A stretch of DNA of 64,000 nucleotides from an uncultured Clostridia bacterium (GTDB taxonomy: Bacteria; Bacillota; Clostridia; TANB77; CAG-508), in contig CAPYID010000002.1 of assembly GCA_948739805.1 (NCBI GenBank), positions 56,710-120,709 of the forward strand, written 5' to 3'. Position numbers and translations under genes: made by a program. How positions within the stretch are numbered: the first letter of the stretch is position 1; each line of letters begins with the position of its first letter. The notes below the pieces were generated by a model that worked only from the letters and a program-made list of their open reading frames with translations, searched no databases and was not told where the DNA came from. This document shows, in pieces, positions 16,674 through 25,533 of this stretch.

Positions 16674-16953
16674 ATGTTAACAGTAAAATATAGTAATTTA
16701 TTTAAAAAAGATTTGAAACTTATGCGAAAAAGAGGTCTAGACATAAACAAATTAAAAGAAGTGATAAAACTTTTAGCAAATAACGAAACATTACCAGATA
16801 AATACAGAGACCACTATTTATCAAATAATTATAAACGGCTATAGAGAATGTCATATACAACCTAATTGGCTTTTAATTTATTCAATTAATTCAAACGAAT
16901 TAGTATTAACAGCATTTAGAACAGGTTCACATTCTGATTTGTTGGAAAAGTAG
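16674..16953 (+). CDS. YafQ/RelE-like mRNA interferase toxin, +1 frameshift at CGG (16836-16838)
   Basis: In frame from ATG 16674 the gene reads 54 codons to NNYK, then CGG-CTA-TAG. Skipping the C at 16836 gives GYRECHIQPNWLLIYSINSNELVLTAFRTGSHSDLLEK and a stop at 16951-16953, a full 92-residue YafQ-type toxin. The expected catalytic neighbourhood is present: DH, the His in ECH, W after PN (usually D-W) and GSH. These toxins cleave mRNA on the ribosome. It is one of six genes here with an extra C before a conserved Gly codon. Confidence 0.82.
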
Positions 16954-16964
16954 ATATTAAATAT

Positions 16965-16992
16965 AAAAACCTTACAAAATTGTAAGGTTTTT
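16965..16992 (+). terminator. Terminator of the toxin-antitoxin operon
   Basis: aaaaaccttaca (16965-16976) pairs with tgtaaggttttt (16981-16992), a 12-bp stem ending in a T-run, directly after the toxin stop. Confidence 0.85.
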
Positions 16993-17037
16993 GTAATATA
17001 AATCGATGGCAAATGTTAAAAAAAGAGGTTATAATTA

Positions 17038-17124
17038 AGTTAGCCGTTAACGACAGAGGATGTTATAGCTGTTCAAGCAAAGCGAGTTACAGATATAGCA
17101 TGCTGTGCCGTTTTACGGATAACT
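17038..17124 (+). repeat. Large imperfect palindrome in the 280-bp gap before bceA
   Basis: agttagccgt (17038-17047) pairs with acggataact (17115-17124) with one mismatch. It encloses smaller pairings (tatagctgt/acagatata, ccgt/acgg, agcatgct) and is GC-richer than its surroundings. It could be a small mobile repeat or a structured leader of the transporter operon. No known riboswitch consensus was recognised. Confidence 0.45.
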
Positions 17125-17255
17125 TATGTAGCGGAACGAAGTGACGCTGTAAACAAATTAAAGGATACTTGGAAAAGATAGAATTTGTAAAGTCTTCCCT
17201 TAACACTTTAAAAACTATCTTTTCTGAGGTGTAACAAAATGAAAGGAGCTTTTAC

Positions 17256-18023
17256 ATGGAAAAAGTATTACAAGTAAAAAACATAGAAAAATATTATGGA
17301 AGCAAATCAAATTTAACAAAAGCCATAGACAACATTAGTTTTGATGTTGAAAAAGGAGAATTTGTAGGTATAATGGGGGCAAGTGGTTCGGGAAAAACAA
17401 CACTATTAAATACAATATCAACAATAGATAAAGTAACATCAGGACATATAATTATTAATGGAGAAGATATAACAAAATTAAAAGGGAACAAATTAAACAG
17501 ATTTAGAAGGGAAGAACTAGGCTTTATATTTCAAGACTTCAATTTACTAGACACTTTAACAGCATATGAAAACATTGCAATTGCATTAACGATACAAAAA
17601 GTTAATTCATCAGAAATAGATAGTAAAATAAATGCTATTGCAGAAAAATTAGGAATAAAAGAAATACTAAAAAAATACCCATATCAAGTATCAGGAGGAC
17701 AAAAGCAAAGAATTGCATCAGCAAGAGCAATAATAACAAATCCTAAGTTAGTACTTGCAGATGAACCAACAGGGGCTTTAGATTCAAAATCAGCAAGACA
17801 ATTATTAGAAAACTTTGAATATTTAAATCAGAAATTACAAGCAACCATTTTAATGGTTACACATGATGCTTTTACAGCGTCTTATGCAAATAGAATTTTA
17901 TTTATAAAAGATGGAAAAATTTTTAATGAGTTAATCAAAGGTAATGATACAAGAAAACAATTCTTTGAAAAAATAATTGAAGTACAAACACTTCTTGGAG
18001 GTGACTTAAACGATGTTATTTAA
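17256..18023 (+). CDS. BceA-type ABC transporter ATPase
   Basis: A 255-residue MacB-like ATPase for antimicrobial peptide detoxification. Walker A is GASGSGKTT, the Q-loop FIFQDFN, the signature VSGGQKQR, Walker B LVLADEPTGALDS and the switch His TMVTHDA-like (MVTHDAFTA). It overlaps the permease start by 11 bases. The nearby response regulator and kinase complete a BceRSAB-type set, split by a toxin-antitoxin. Confidence 0.95.
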   Translation: MEKVLQVKNIEKYYGSKSNLTKAIDNISFDVEKGEFVGIMGASGSGKTTLLNTISTIDKVTSGHIIINGEDITKLKGNKLNRFRREELGFIFQDFNLLDTLTAYENIAIALTIQKVNSSEIDSKINAIAEKLGIKEILKKYPYQVSGGQKQRIASARAIITNPKLVLADEPTGALDSKSARQLLENFEYLNQKLQATILMVTHDAFTASYANRILFIKDGKIFNELIKGNDTRKQFFEKIIEVQTLLGGDLNDVI

Positions 18024-20100
18024 GTTATCAGTTAAAAACATGCAAAAAAGCATAAAAGACTATGCGATTTACTTTCTAACATTAGTATTAGGAGTTGCAA
18101 TCTTTTATATGTTCAATTCGTTAGACAGCCAACAAGCAATGTTACAAGTATCACAGTCACAAAAAGAAATAATAAAACTTATGATAAGTATGCTTGGAAT
18201 GGTATCAGTATTTGTAGCAATTATATTGGGATTATTAATTGTATATGCAAATAATTTCTTAATTAATAGAAGAAAAAAGGAATTTGGAATATATATGACA
18301 CTAGGAATGGGAAAAAGACAAATATCAAAAATCATATTACTAGAAACAATATTTGTAGGCATAATCTCACTTGTAGTAGGACTTGTAATAGGTATATTTG
18401 TATCACAATTTATGTCAATAATAGTTGCAAAAATGTTTGAAGCAAACATGAGTGAATTTAAATTCGTATTCTCAAAAGATGCTTGTATAAAAACTTGCAT
18501 ATATTTTGGAATAATGTACATTGCAGTAATGTTCTTTAATACTATGACTGTTTCCAGATATAAATTAATAAATTTACTAAATGCAACTAAGAAAAATGAA
18601 GAAATAAAAATGAGAAATCCAATATTATCTATTTTAGTATTTTTTATATCAGCAAGTATTTTAGGATATGCTTATTGGAAAGTAACAGCTGATTTTCGAT
18701 CTATGGATAAAGCTGTTAAGCTGTTACCACCAATCTTAATGGGAATCACAGGAACTTTAGGGATATTTTGGTCTTTATCAGGTTTTATATTAAGAATAGT
18801 ACAAATAATGAAAAACATATATTTAAAAGGTACAAATATGTTTGTATTAAGACAGATTAATAATAAAATTAATACAACAGTTATAAGTATGAGTGTTATT
18901 TGTTTGATGCTATTTATGACAATTACAATTTTATCATCTAGTTTAGCTTTAAGGAACACACTAGAGAGAGGTTTAGTAGAAATGACTCCAGTAGATATAA
19001 ACATGTATAAGACAGCAAACTTACCTGAAAGTTATATAAATCGATTGGGAAATAAAGTAACATACTCAAAAGAACAACAAGAGGACTCTAGAATAACAGT
19101 AAAAGAAACTTTAGTAAATAATGGACTAGATATAAATGTATTAAAAGATGTAATAGAAATACCAATATATGCAACTAATGACATAACCTTAGAGAAATTT
19201 TTTGGAAGCGAAATAGAAAATGTAAAACAACTATATGCAATGATGGATTATAGTACACCAGAAGAAATAATTAAAATATCAGATTATAATAAAATAGCTA
19301 GATTATATGGAATAGAGCAGTATGAATTAAATGATGATGAATATATAGTAATTTGCAACTTTGATAATATAGCTTCATTAAGAAATCAAGTATTAAGTAT
19401 AGGAGAGAACAAACTTACAATATCAGGAAAACAATATAAATCAAAATATAATGAATGTAAAAATGGATTTATTGAAATATCAACAAATCATACAAATACA
19501 GGAATTATTTTAGTACCAGACAGTTGTGCTTTAGCAGAGGAGTCAAAAGAAAAAAGTTTTTTAGTAGCAAATTATAATGCAAAGACAGATGAGGAAAAAG
19601 AGAAAATAGAAGAGTTATTTATAGATGGTTCTACAATTATAAAAAAATTATCTGATAAGGGATTAAATGTTACTGGTATTTCAAAAATATCTATAATGGA
19701 TGCAAGTGTAGGACTAGCAACAATAATAACTTTTATAGCAATTTACTTAGGAATAATATTTTTAATAGCAAGTGCTGCAATTTTAGCATTAAAACAGCTA
19801 ACAGAAAGTTCAGACAATAAACAAAGATATGAAATTTTAAGAAAAATAGGCTGTGACGAAAAAATGATAAGCAAAGCATTATTTAGGCAAATTGGAATAT
19901 TTTTTGGACTACCATTAATATTAGCTATAATACACTCATTATTTGGAATACAATTTGTATTAGAGATGTTATCAGGACTTGCCGAAAAAAAAGAATTATT
20001 ACCATCAATAATTACAACAATAATAATTATGGGAATAATCTATGGAGTATATTTCCTAGCGACCTATTTTGGAAGCAAAAATATAATAAAAGAAGAATAA
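18013..20100 (+). CDS. BceB-type ABC transporter permease
   Basis: 695 residues. Membrane helices are at the N-terminus (about 15-40, 55-80, 105-130, 150-175) and further segments follow near 198-300. A large extracellular domain of about 200 residues (roughly 320-530) lies before three C-terminal helices: the usual ten-helix BceB layout. The extracellular domain is where peptides such as bacitracin-like ligands are sensed in characterised systems. GGAGGTGA lies upstream within bceA. The substrate is not predictable here. Confidence 0.93.
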   Translation: MLFKLSVKNMQKSIKDYAIYFLTLVLGVAIFYMFNSLDSQQAMLQVSQSQKEIIKLMISMLGMVSVFVAIILGLLIVYANNFLINRRKKEFGIYMTLGMGKRQISKIILLETIFVGIISLVVGLVIGIFVSQFMSIIVAKMFEANMSEFKFVFSKDACIKTCIYFGIMYIAVMFFNTMTVSRYKLINLLNATKKNEEIKMRNPILSILVFFISASILGYAYWKVTADFRSMDKAVKLLPPILMGITGTLGIFWSLSGFILRIVQIMKNIYLKGTNMFVLRQINNKINTTVISMSVICLMLFMTITILSSSLALRNTLERGLVEMTPVDINMYKTANLPESYINRLGNKVTYSKEQQEDSRITVKETLVNNGLDINVLKDVIEIPIYATNDITLEKFFGSEIENVKQLYAMMDYSTPEEIIKISDYNKIARLYGIEQYELNDDEYIVICNFDNIASLRNQVLSIGENKLTISGKQYKSKYNECKNGFIEISTNHTNTGIILVPDSCALAEESKEKSFLVANYNAKTDEEKEKIEELFIDGSTIIKKLSDKGLNVTGISKISIMDASVGLATIITFIAIYLGIIFLIASAAILALKQLTESSDNKQRYEILRKIGCDEKMISKALFRQIGIFFGLPLILAIIHSLFGIQFVLEMLSGLAEKKELLPSIITTIIIMGIIYGVYFLATYFGSKNIIKEE

Positions 20101-20201
20101 AAATTCTATAAACGAAAAACGGTAATAAGAGGTATTAAAAAATAGATTATTTTTTTAGTACCTTAGAGATGAGCATAAATACAAGATTTTAATAATAGAG
20201 A

Positions 20202-20229
20202 GAGTGTCCTATATATAGGACACTCATTT
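20202..20229. terminator. Perfect palindromic terminator between convergent genes
   Basis: A 24-base perfect palindrome (gagtgtcctata and its complement) with A/T tails on both sides lies between bceB and the reverse-strand gene at 20290. A second hairpin with arms aggta..taaaaaata / tatttttttagtacct lies at about 20131-20164. Confidence 0.8.
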
Positions 20230-20289
20230 TAACTATTTGCAGAATATTACATTTGTAAACCTAAATATACACTTTACATGCTGTATTAA

Positions 20290-20739
20290 TTAATAAATCC
20301 AGCACTCAACTGTTCCACTACCTGTATTACCTATAACTTCGATATAAATTCTATAATTACCAGGTTCTACATTAATCATAGGAATATTGGTATACTCTGT
20401 GCTTGGTCCAAAACTTTTCCAGCCGATTTTTTCTACATCCTGGCTACCATCATTTGGTCCAACATGATAGCAAACACGAAGCTGGAGCTGCGTATTTTCT
20501 GGGAAGCCACTTGTTTTTAGTGTACACCCAGCCCAGGGACTCCAAGAGCCACTTACTTCTATTGGAATATAAACATTTTGCTCTTTGGAAATATTAATTG
20601 GTATATTTTGCGAAACATACCCAGACAAAGAACCATATGGTACAATTCCATCATTAGCATCAGAAATATCGGTACAGTTAGATACTTCAGCAGCTAATAC
20701 ACAGTTTGAAGACATAGCAATAGTAATAACTAATGCCAT
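20290..20739 (-). CDS. Small exported protein, uncharacterised; start doubtful
   Basis: 149 codons. The N-terminus (MALVITIAMSSNCVLA-AEV) resembles the hydrophobic core and cleavage site of a signal peptide but lacks the usual basic start. Seven codons upstream in frame there is a stop, and no ribosome binding site precedes the ATG, so the 5' end may be lost. The mature part is a beta-rich domain with IPIEVSGSWSPWAGCTLK and EPGNYRIYIEVIGNTGSGTVECWIY. Codon use is somewhat richer in GC than neighbours. No family was recognised. Confidence 0.55.
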   Translation of the reverse strand: MALVITIAMSSNCVLAAEVSNCTDISDANDGIVPYGSLSGYVSQNIPINISKEQNVYIPIEVSGSWSPWAGCTLKTSGFPENTQLQLRVCYHVGPNDGSQDVEKIGWKSFGPSTEYTNIPMINVEPGNYRIYIEVIGNTGSGTVECWIY

Positions 20740-20973
20740 ACAAAAGGAGTAATAAAATTATTTAGGCGAAGCCTTAAAAATAACAAAATAAAATTGCAAA
20801 TATATGGAAGTTAAAACATAATTATAAAGTAAATTTTACAAATTGTCTAGTAAATATGGAAAGAAAGTGAAATAAAAGGAAGAAAGTGGAAAAAAAATTG
20901 CTATATTTTGTAATATTTATTGTAATAATTTACTCTATTGTATATAATCAATATAACAAAGGGGGGAATTAAT

Positions 20974-21885
20974 TTGAATACTAGTATATTACAATGTGAC
21001 AATGTATATAAAAAGATTGGCAAAAAAAACATATTAAATGGAATTAATTTAGAAATTAATGAAGGGGAAATTTTGGCATTTATTGGGCCAAATGGAGCAG
21101 GGAAGACTACCACAATAAAAGTGATTTTAGGATTACAGAAAATTACTAATGGAAAGATAAAAATAAATGGATTTGATATAAAAAAAGATTTTATTAATGC
21201 AATAAAAAAAGTTGGTGCAATAGTAGAAAACCCAGATTTATATATGTATATGTCTGGATATGACAACTTAAAAATAGTAAAAGATTATTATAATAATATA
21301 TCAGAAGAAAGAATAAATGAAGTGGTTCATATTGTAGGGCTAGAAAACAGAATAAAAGACAAAGTATGTAAATACTCTTTGGGAATGAGACAGAGATTGG
21401 GAATAGCTCAGGCAATTTTGCATAAACCAAATTTATTAATATTAGACGAGCCTACAAATGGTTTAGACCCGGAAGGAATTATCGAAATAAGAGAGTTATT
21501 AAAAAGGTTATCACACAATGAAAATATGTCGATTCTAATTTCAAGCCATAATTTAAGTGAATTAGAGAATATATGTAGTAAAGTTTGTATTATAAAAAAT
21601 GGAACTATAATTGAAGAAACTACTATTAATAAGCTAAAAAATGAGGGACAAGAAGAATGCTATATTCTGGAAACAAGTAATACAAGTATGGCAATAAACT
21701 ATATAAGAGAAAAATTTGAGATGATTGACCAAAATAATATCAAAATATATACAAGTAAATCAAATCTTCCTAATATAAGAAAAACGTTAGAGCAAAATGA
21801 TATAGCAGTTTATACTATAACAAAAATAAATAGCTCATTAGAAGAAGCATTCTTAAAAAGAATAGGAGGTAATAAAATTGATTAG
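20974..21885 (+). CDS. ABC transporter ATPase (BcrA/lantibiotic-immunity type)
   Basis: 303 residues from TTG 20974, chosen because GGGGGG lies about 8 bases upstream. Walker A is GPNGAGKTT, the signature YSLGMRQRLG, Walker B LLILDEPTNGLDP and the switch His ISSHNLSE. The C-terminal 90 residues are the accessory domain typical of DrrA/BcrA ATPases. It overlaps the permease gene by 8 bases. Probably it exports a peptide or lipid-like compound. Confidence 0.9.
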   Translation: MNTSILQCDNVYKKIGKKNILNGINLEINEGEILAFIGPNGAGKTTTIKVILGLQKITNGKIKINGFDIKKDFINAIKKVGAIVENPDLYMYMSGYDNLKIVKDYYNNISEERINEVVHIVGLENRIKDKVCKYSLGMRQRLGIAQAILHKPNLLILDEPTNGLDPEGIIEIRELLKRLSHNENMSILISSHNLSELENICSKVCIIKNGTIIEETTINKLKNEGQEECYILETSNTSMAINYIREKFEMIDQNNIKIYTSKSNLPNIRKTLEQNDIAVYTITKINSSLEEAFLKRIGGNKID

Positions 21886-23425
21886 ATTAATTAAAAATGA
21901 ATTAAGAAAAATATTTAAGAAAAAAACAATATATATATTATTCATCATTACAACAATAGTAATATTAACTAATACAATTGTAGGAGTAAGTATTTATGAA
22001 GGAAAAATGATAGACCATAGTCTAGAGGAAATTAAGAATGAAAGAGAAGAAATGCAAGAAAGATTAAAGAATTTGGATTATACTAATAGAAGTCAAATAG
22101 ATGAATATATAGAAACAAAAACAAAATTAGAAATTGCTGAATTAAGCTTAAAATATGAGTATGGTTCTTGGCAAGAACGAGCAATTAGTAGCTATGAGTA
22201 TGAATTACAAGATATAATAAGAAATATAAATCTATATACATATAAAAATCAAAATAAAGAACAATTAGATATAACAAAGAAAAAGTATGATGAAGTTTTG
22301 TATTTACTAGATAAATGCGATTGGAAAGAATTTGCTAAATTTGAGCAAAAAGAAACTAATAATCAAATATCAAAATTAGAAGAAAGCAAAAAAAATAATA
22401 ATCAACAAATTGATAAAAGAAATAATGAAATGTCTATAAATAATACTGGAAATCCAATGGAAATAACAGATTTTATTAATCAGAATTCAACTATTAGTAT
22501 AGAAGAACAAATATCAAGATATAAATCTAAAAAGGAAATTTTAGATATTAGGATAAAAGAAGATATTAGTTATGCATTTAGTGATAGGAACACATTACTT
22601 TTAGAGTATAAAAGAACTGAAAATAGTTTCAAACAAATGTATGATAATAAAAATTATGATGAAATGGAATATGCTCAGAAAATAAAGTATAATGAAGATT
22701 TAGCTAATGTTAAAAAACTAGAATATATGTTATATAATAAAATTCCAACACTTAATAAAGACAACTCAAGAGATATGCTAAAGAATTCTCTTAAATATTA
22801 TGAAATTTTGATTATTACAATAACAATTATAGTATCTGTTTCTATAATAAGTGATGAAATTAATAAAGGAACAATAAAATTATTATTAATAAAACCTTTT
22901 AGTAGAGGAAAAATACTTCTGGCAAAATTTATTACTTGTATAATTATAATGATACTTACTGTAGTATTTATATTAATAGTTCAGTGTTTAGCTGGTGGAA
23001 TTATTTATGGCTTTTCTGATTATTTAGTTCCAATAATGGAATATGATTTTGGGACTAATAAGGTAATAGAAGTAAATATAGTTAGTGGTTTAATTACATC
23101 ATTAATAGCAAAATTACCAATGTATATATTAATTTTAGCTATAACATTTGGAGTTAGTACAATTACAGCAAACACTCCATTATCAATCATAATAGGGATT
23201 TTATTATATTTATCAAAAAACTTAATACAGGTAAATGAAAACATGAAAATTAACAAATACTTTTTAGCGACTAATTGGGATTTTACTAGATATTTATATG
23301 GAGCATTACCAGAAGCCGAATTTTTAAATGAAAGCTTTTCAGCAATACTGTGTGTCATTTATTTTATAATTGTAATAGGTATAACATTTACAACTTTTAA
23401 ACAAAAAGATATAAGAAATGTGTAA
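21878..23425 (+). CDS. ABC-2 type permease with long coiled extracytoplasmic region
   Basis: 515 residues. One membrane helix is near 18-38, then a roughly 250-residue charged, coiled-coil-like region (EEIKNEREEMQERLKNLDY...), then five C-terminal membrane helices (from about 308), with the ABC-2 signature SDEINKGTIKLLLIKPFSRGKILLAKF. It pairs with the preceding ATPase. The long insert between helix 1 and the rest is a common feature of one clostridial permease group. Confidence 0.85.
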   Translation: MIRLIKNELRKIFKKKTIYILFIITTIVILTNTIVGVSIYEGKMIDHSLEEIKNEREEMQERLKNLDYTNRSQIDEYIETKTKLEIAELSLKYEYGSWQERAISSYEYELQDIIRNINLYTYKNQNKEQLDITKKKYDEVLYLLDKCDWKEFAKFEQKETNNQISKLEESKKNNNQQIDKRNNEMSINNTGNPMEITDFINQNSTISIEEQISRYKSKKEILDIRIKEDISYAFSDRNTLLLEYKRTENSFKQMYDNKNYDEMEYAQKIKYNEDLANVKKLEYMLYNKIPTLNKDNSRDMLKNSLKYYEILIITITIIVSVSIISDEINKGTIKLLLIKPFSRGKILLAKFITCIIIMILTVVFILIVQCLAGGIIYGFSDYLVPIMEYDFGTNKVIEVNIVSGLITSLIAKLPMYILILAITFGVSTITANTPLSIIIGILLYLSKNLIQVNENMKINKYFLATNWDFTRYLYGALPEAEFLNESFSAILCVIYFIIVIGITFTTFKQKDIRNV

Positions 23426-23432
23426 TGCCAAT

Positions 23433-23476
23433 GCCAATAGGGACGGAGAATTTTGCCAATAGGGACGGAGAATTTT
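23433..23476 (+). repeat. Tandem 22-bp direct repeat
   Basis: Two perfect, adjacent 22-base copies (23433-23454 and 23455-23476), each containing aatagggacggagaatttt. They follow the permease stop. The function is unknown. Confidence 0.8.
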
Positions 23477-23525
23477 GGCAATTTCTCTGGGTGTTTTTGA
23501 GTAAGGAGATAAAAAACAAAACTGT

Positions 23526-23570
23526 CAGGGTAATTTAATAATATTTCTGTAATATGATTAAATTTCCCTG
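23526..23570. repeat. Palindromic repeat of the TAATATTTCTG family
   Basis: cagggtaatttaat and attaaatttccctg (one mismatch) flank aatatttctgtaatat. The right half recurs at 41473-41503 and, inverted, at the window end. It may also act as a terminator. Confidence 0.65.
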
Positions 23571-23671
23571 TGGCATATCTTGCAATTATTAACAAAATAT
23601 ATTATAATTAACAAGCCGATACAAAAAATTTAATATCGGAGCATTATAATGCTCCAGAAAGGACAACAATT

Positions 23672-24661
23672 ATGGGAAAAATTAAAATTGCAATCTATGG
23701 CTTTGGAAATTTAGGCAAAGGTGTAGTGGAGGCAATCAAGCAGAATCCAGACATGGAATTGGTAGCTATATTCACTAGGAGGAATCCAGCGGAAATCGCC
23801 TCACAAGTGAATAACGATCAAATATCAGTAATATCAGCTAGTAGCGTTAGCTACTACAAAAGTGTTATTGATGTAATGATTGCATGTGGGGGATCTGCGA
23901 CAGACTTACCAGAGCAAACACCAGCGCTAGCAAAAATGTTTAATGTAGTGGATAGCTTTGACACACATGCAAAAATACCAGAGCATTATGCAAGAGTTGA
24001 TGAGGAAGCAAAAAGAGCAGGAACCATCGGCATCATATCATGTGGCTGGGATCCAGGAATGTTCTCATTAAACAGGCTTTATGCAGATGTAATATTACCA
24101 AAAGGCAATACATATACTTTCTGGGGAAAAGGGGTGAGCCAAGGGCACTCCGATGCGATACGTCGTATTAAAGGAGTGAAGGACGCTCGTCAGTACACAA
24201 TACCAATAGAAGAAGCTGTAAACCGTGTAAGGAACGGAGAAAACCCAAAATTAACAACAAGAGAAAAGCATTTAAGAGAATGTTTTGTAGTTGCCGAGGA
24301 AGGAGCAGACAAGGCAAAAATCGAGGCAGAAATAAAAAATATGCCTAACTATTTTGCAGATTATGATACAACAGTTCATTTCATAAGTGAAGAAGAACTA
24401 TTAAAAGAACATTCAGAATTGCCTCATGGTGGTAATGTACTTCGAAGCGGGGAAACAGGAAATGGACATAAGCATGTAATTGAGTATAAACTAAAACTTG
24501 AGTCTAATCCTGAATTTACTGCAAACATTCTTGTAGCAGCTGCAAGAGCAGCATATCGTATGAACAAAAATGGCGAAAGCGGAGCAAGAACGATGTTTGC
24601 TATTCCGCCACAACTGTTAAGTCCATTATCAGAAGAGGAATTAATAAAAACTTTGTTATAA
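23672..24661 (+). CDS. ddh: meso-Diaminopimelate dehydrogenase
   Basis: A 329-residue NADPH-dependent enzyme that makes meso-diaminopimelate from tetrahydrodipicolinate in one step, for lysine and peptidoglycan synthesis. It has the Rossmann start KIAIYGFGNLGKGV and the motifs CGGSATDLPEQ, SCGWDPGMFSLNR, FWGKGVSQGHSDAIRRI and PHGGNVLRSGETG. Length fits the family. Base composition and codon choice (cgtcgt, atcgcc, ggcatcatatca) are more GC-rich than neighbours, suggesting acquisition. A ggagcattataatgctcc hairpin lies just upstream. It is flanked by transporter genes, with no lysine-pathway neighbours. Confidence 0.96.
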   Translation: MGKIKIAIYGFGNLGKGVVEAIKQNPDMELVAIFTRRNPAEIASQVNNDQISVISASSVSYYKSVIDVMIACGGSATDLPEQTPALAKMFNVVDSFDTHAKIPEHYARVDEEAKRAGTIGIISCGWDPGMFSLNRLYADVILPKGNTYTFWGKGVSQGHSDAIRRIKGVKDARQYTIPIEEAVNRVRNGENPKLTTREKHLRECFVVAEEGADKAKIEAEIKNMPNYFADYDTTVHFISEEELLKEHSELPHGGNVLRSGETGNGHKHVIEYKLKLESNPEFTANILVAAARAAYRMNKNGESGARTMFAIPPQLLSPLSEEELIKTLL

Positions 24662-24693
24662 GTTTATTATAAGAATTACATTCCCATAGAATG

Positions 24694-24740
24694 AACAGAG
24701 AAGAATATGGTGCGATAGACTATTTTCTTCTCTGTTTTTT
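24694..24740 (+). terminator. Terminator after ddh
   Basis: aacagagaagaa (24694-24705) pairs with ttcttctctgtt (24725-24736) and runs into TTTTTT. Confidence 0.85.
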
Positions 24741-24805
24741 GCTATTGATTTGCATATGTAAATATAGAAAATTAATATAATATAAAAAAAATATAGACAA
24801 ATAAT

Positions 24806-24836
24806 ATAACAAGTGTTATAATATAACAAAAGTTAT
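24806..24836 (+). promoter_or_regulatory. Twin TetR operator overlapping the promoter
   Basis: Two palindromes ATAAC-N4-GTTAT at 24806-24819 and 24823-24836, 17 bp apart centre to centre, overlap a TATAAT-like -10. This arrangement suggests autorepression by the TetR-type protein starting 17 bp downstream. Confidence 0.7.
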
Positions 24837-24852
24837 AAGAAAGGGGGATTTA

Positions 24853-25434
24853 ATGCCAGGTGTAAAAAAGATACAAAAAGAAGATATTTTAAATACTGCT
24901 TTAGATATTGTAAGAAAAGAAGGAATACAAAGTGTTCAAGCCAGAAATATTGCTAAAAAATTAAACTGTTCAACACAACCAATTTTCTACCAATTTAAGA
25001 ATATGGAAGAACTAAAAGAAGAATTATTAAAAAAGATAATAGAAGTTTACAGAGAATATTTGGCAGTAGACGAAAAAGCACCACATCTATATAGGCAAAT
25101 TGGAGAAGGTTATATTAGATTTGCAAAACAAGAACCAAAACTTTTTGAGCTAATATTTATGAGTCCCAATAACCTAACAACAAAAAACTTTATCACACAA
25201 GATGAAAAAGTTTATAATGATATTTTAAAATATGTGGGTGCTGTAACAGGGATAACTTCGGAAGAAGAGATAAAAAGTTTTCATGCAAAAATGTGGACTT
25301 TTACACATGGAATAGCAACAATGATAGTAACAAAGACCTGTGAAATCCCAGAAGAACAAATAATTGAAATGCTAACAGAAGAATTTAAAGCTCTTATGTT
25401 TTTATATTCTAGTAAAGTTATCCCAGAGGGATAA
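24853..25434 (+). CDS. TetR/AcrR family transcriptional regulator
   Basis: 193 residues. The N-terminal helix-turn-helix is KEDILNTALDIVRKEGIQSVQARNIAKKLNCSTQPIFYQFKNMEELKEELL, and the C-terminal ligand and dimer domain matches the clostridial WHG/TetR_C type. AAAGGGGG precedes the ATG. It likely represses itself and the three-gene ABC exporter that follows. The operator is described at 24806-24836. Confidence 0.9.
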   Translation: MPGVKKIQKEDILNTALDIVRKEGIQSVQARNIAKKLNCSTQPIFYQFKNMEELKEELLKKIIEVYREYLAVDEKAPHLYRQIGEGYIRFAKQEPKLFELIFMSPNNLTTKNFITQDEKVYNDILKYVGAVTGITSEEEIKSFHAKMWTFTHGIATMIVTKTCEIPEEQIIEMLTEEFKALMFLYSSKVIPEG

Positions 25435-25533
25435 CTTTACATAAAATAAAATTATGTGAATTATTAGAGTTTCTTTGTGGTTATTACCGCTTAGAAATTT
25501 TTAAAATTTGTCTTTTAGAAAGGAGAAAAATAA

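Noticed and set aside
16644..16844. A 66-codon frame starting MERFRGRG before the toxin start
   Set aside because: Its first 10 codons overlap the antitoxin end. ATG 16674 is the better start, and the apparent CGG Arg codon near its end is the frameshift site.
23439..23470. Non-coding GGGACGGAG sequences resembling the C-before-GG pattern
   Set aside because: They lie in a tandem repeat outside genes, so no frame can be judged. They were not counted among the CGG frameshift sites.
23640..23671. Possible lysine riboswitch upstream of ddh
   Set aside because: Only a short ggagcat/atgctcc hairpin is present; the lysine aptamer is far larger.
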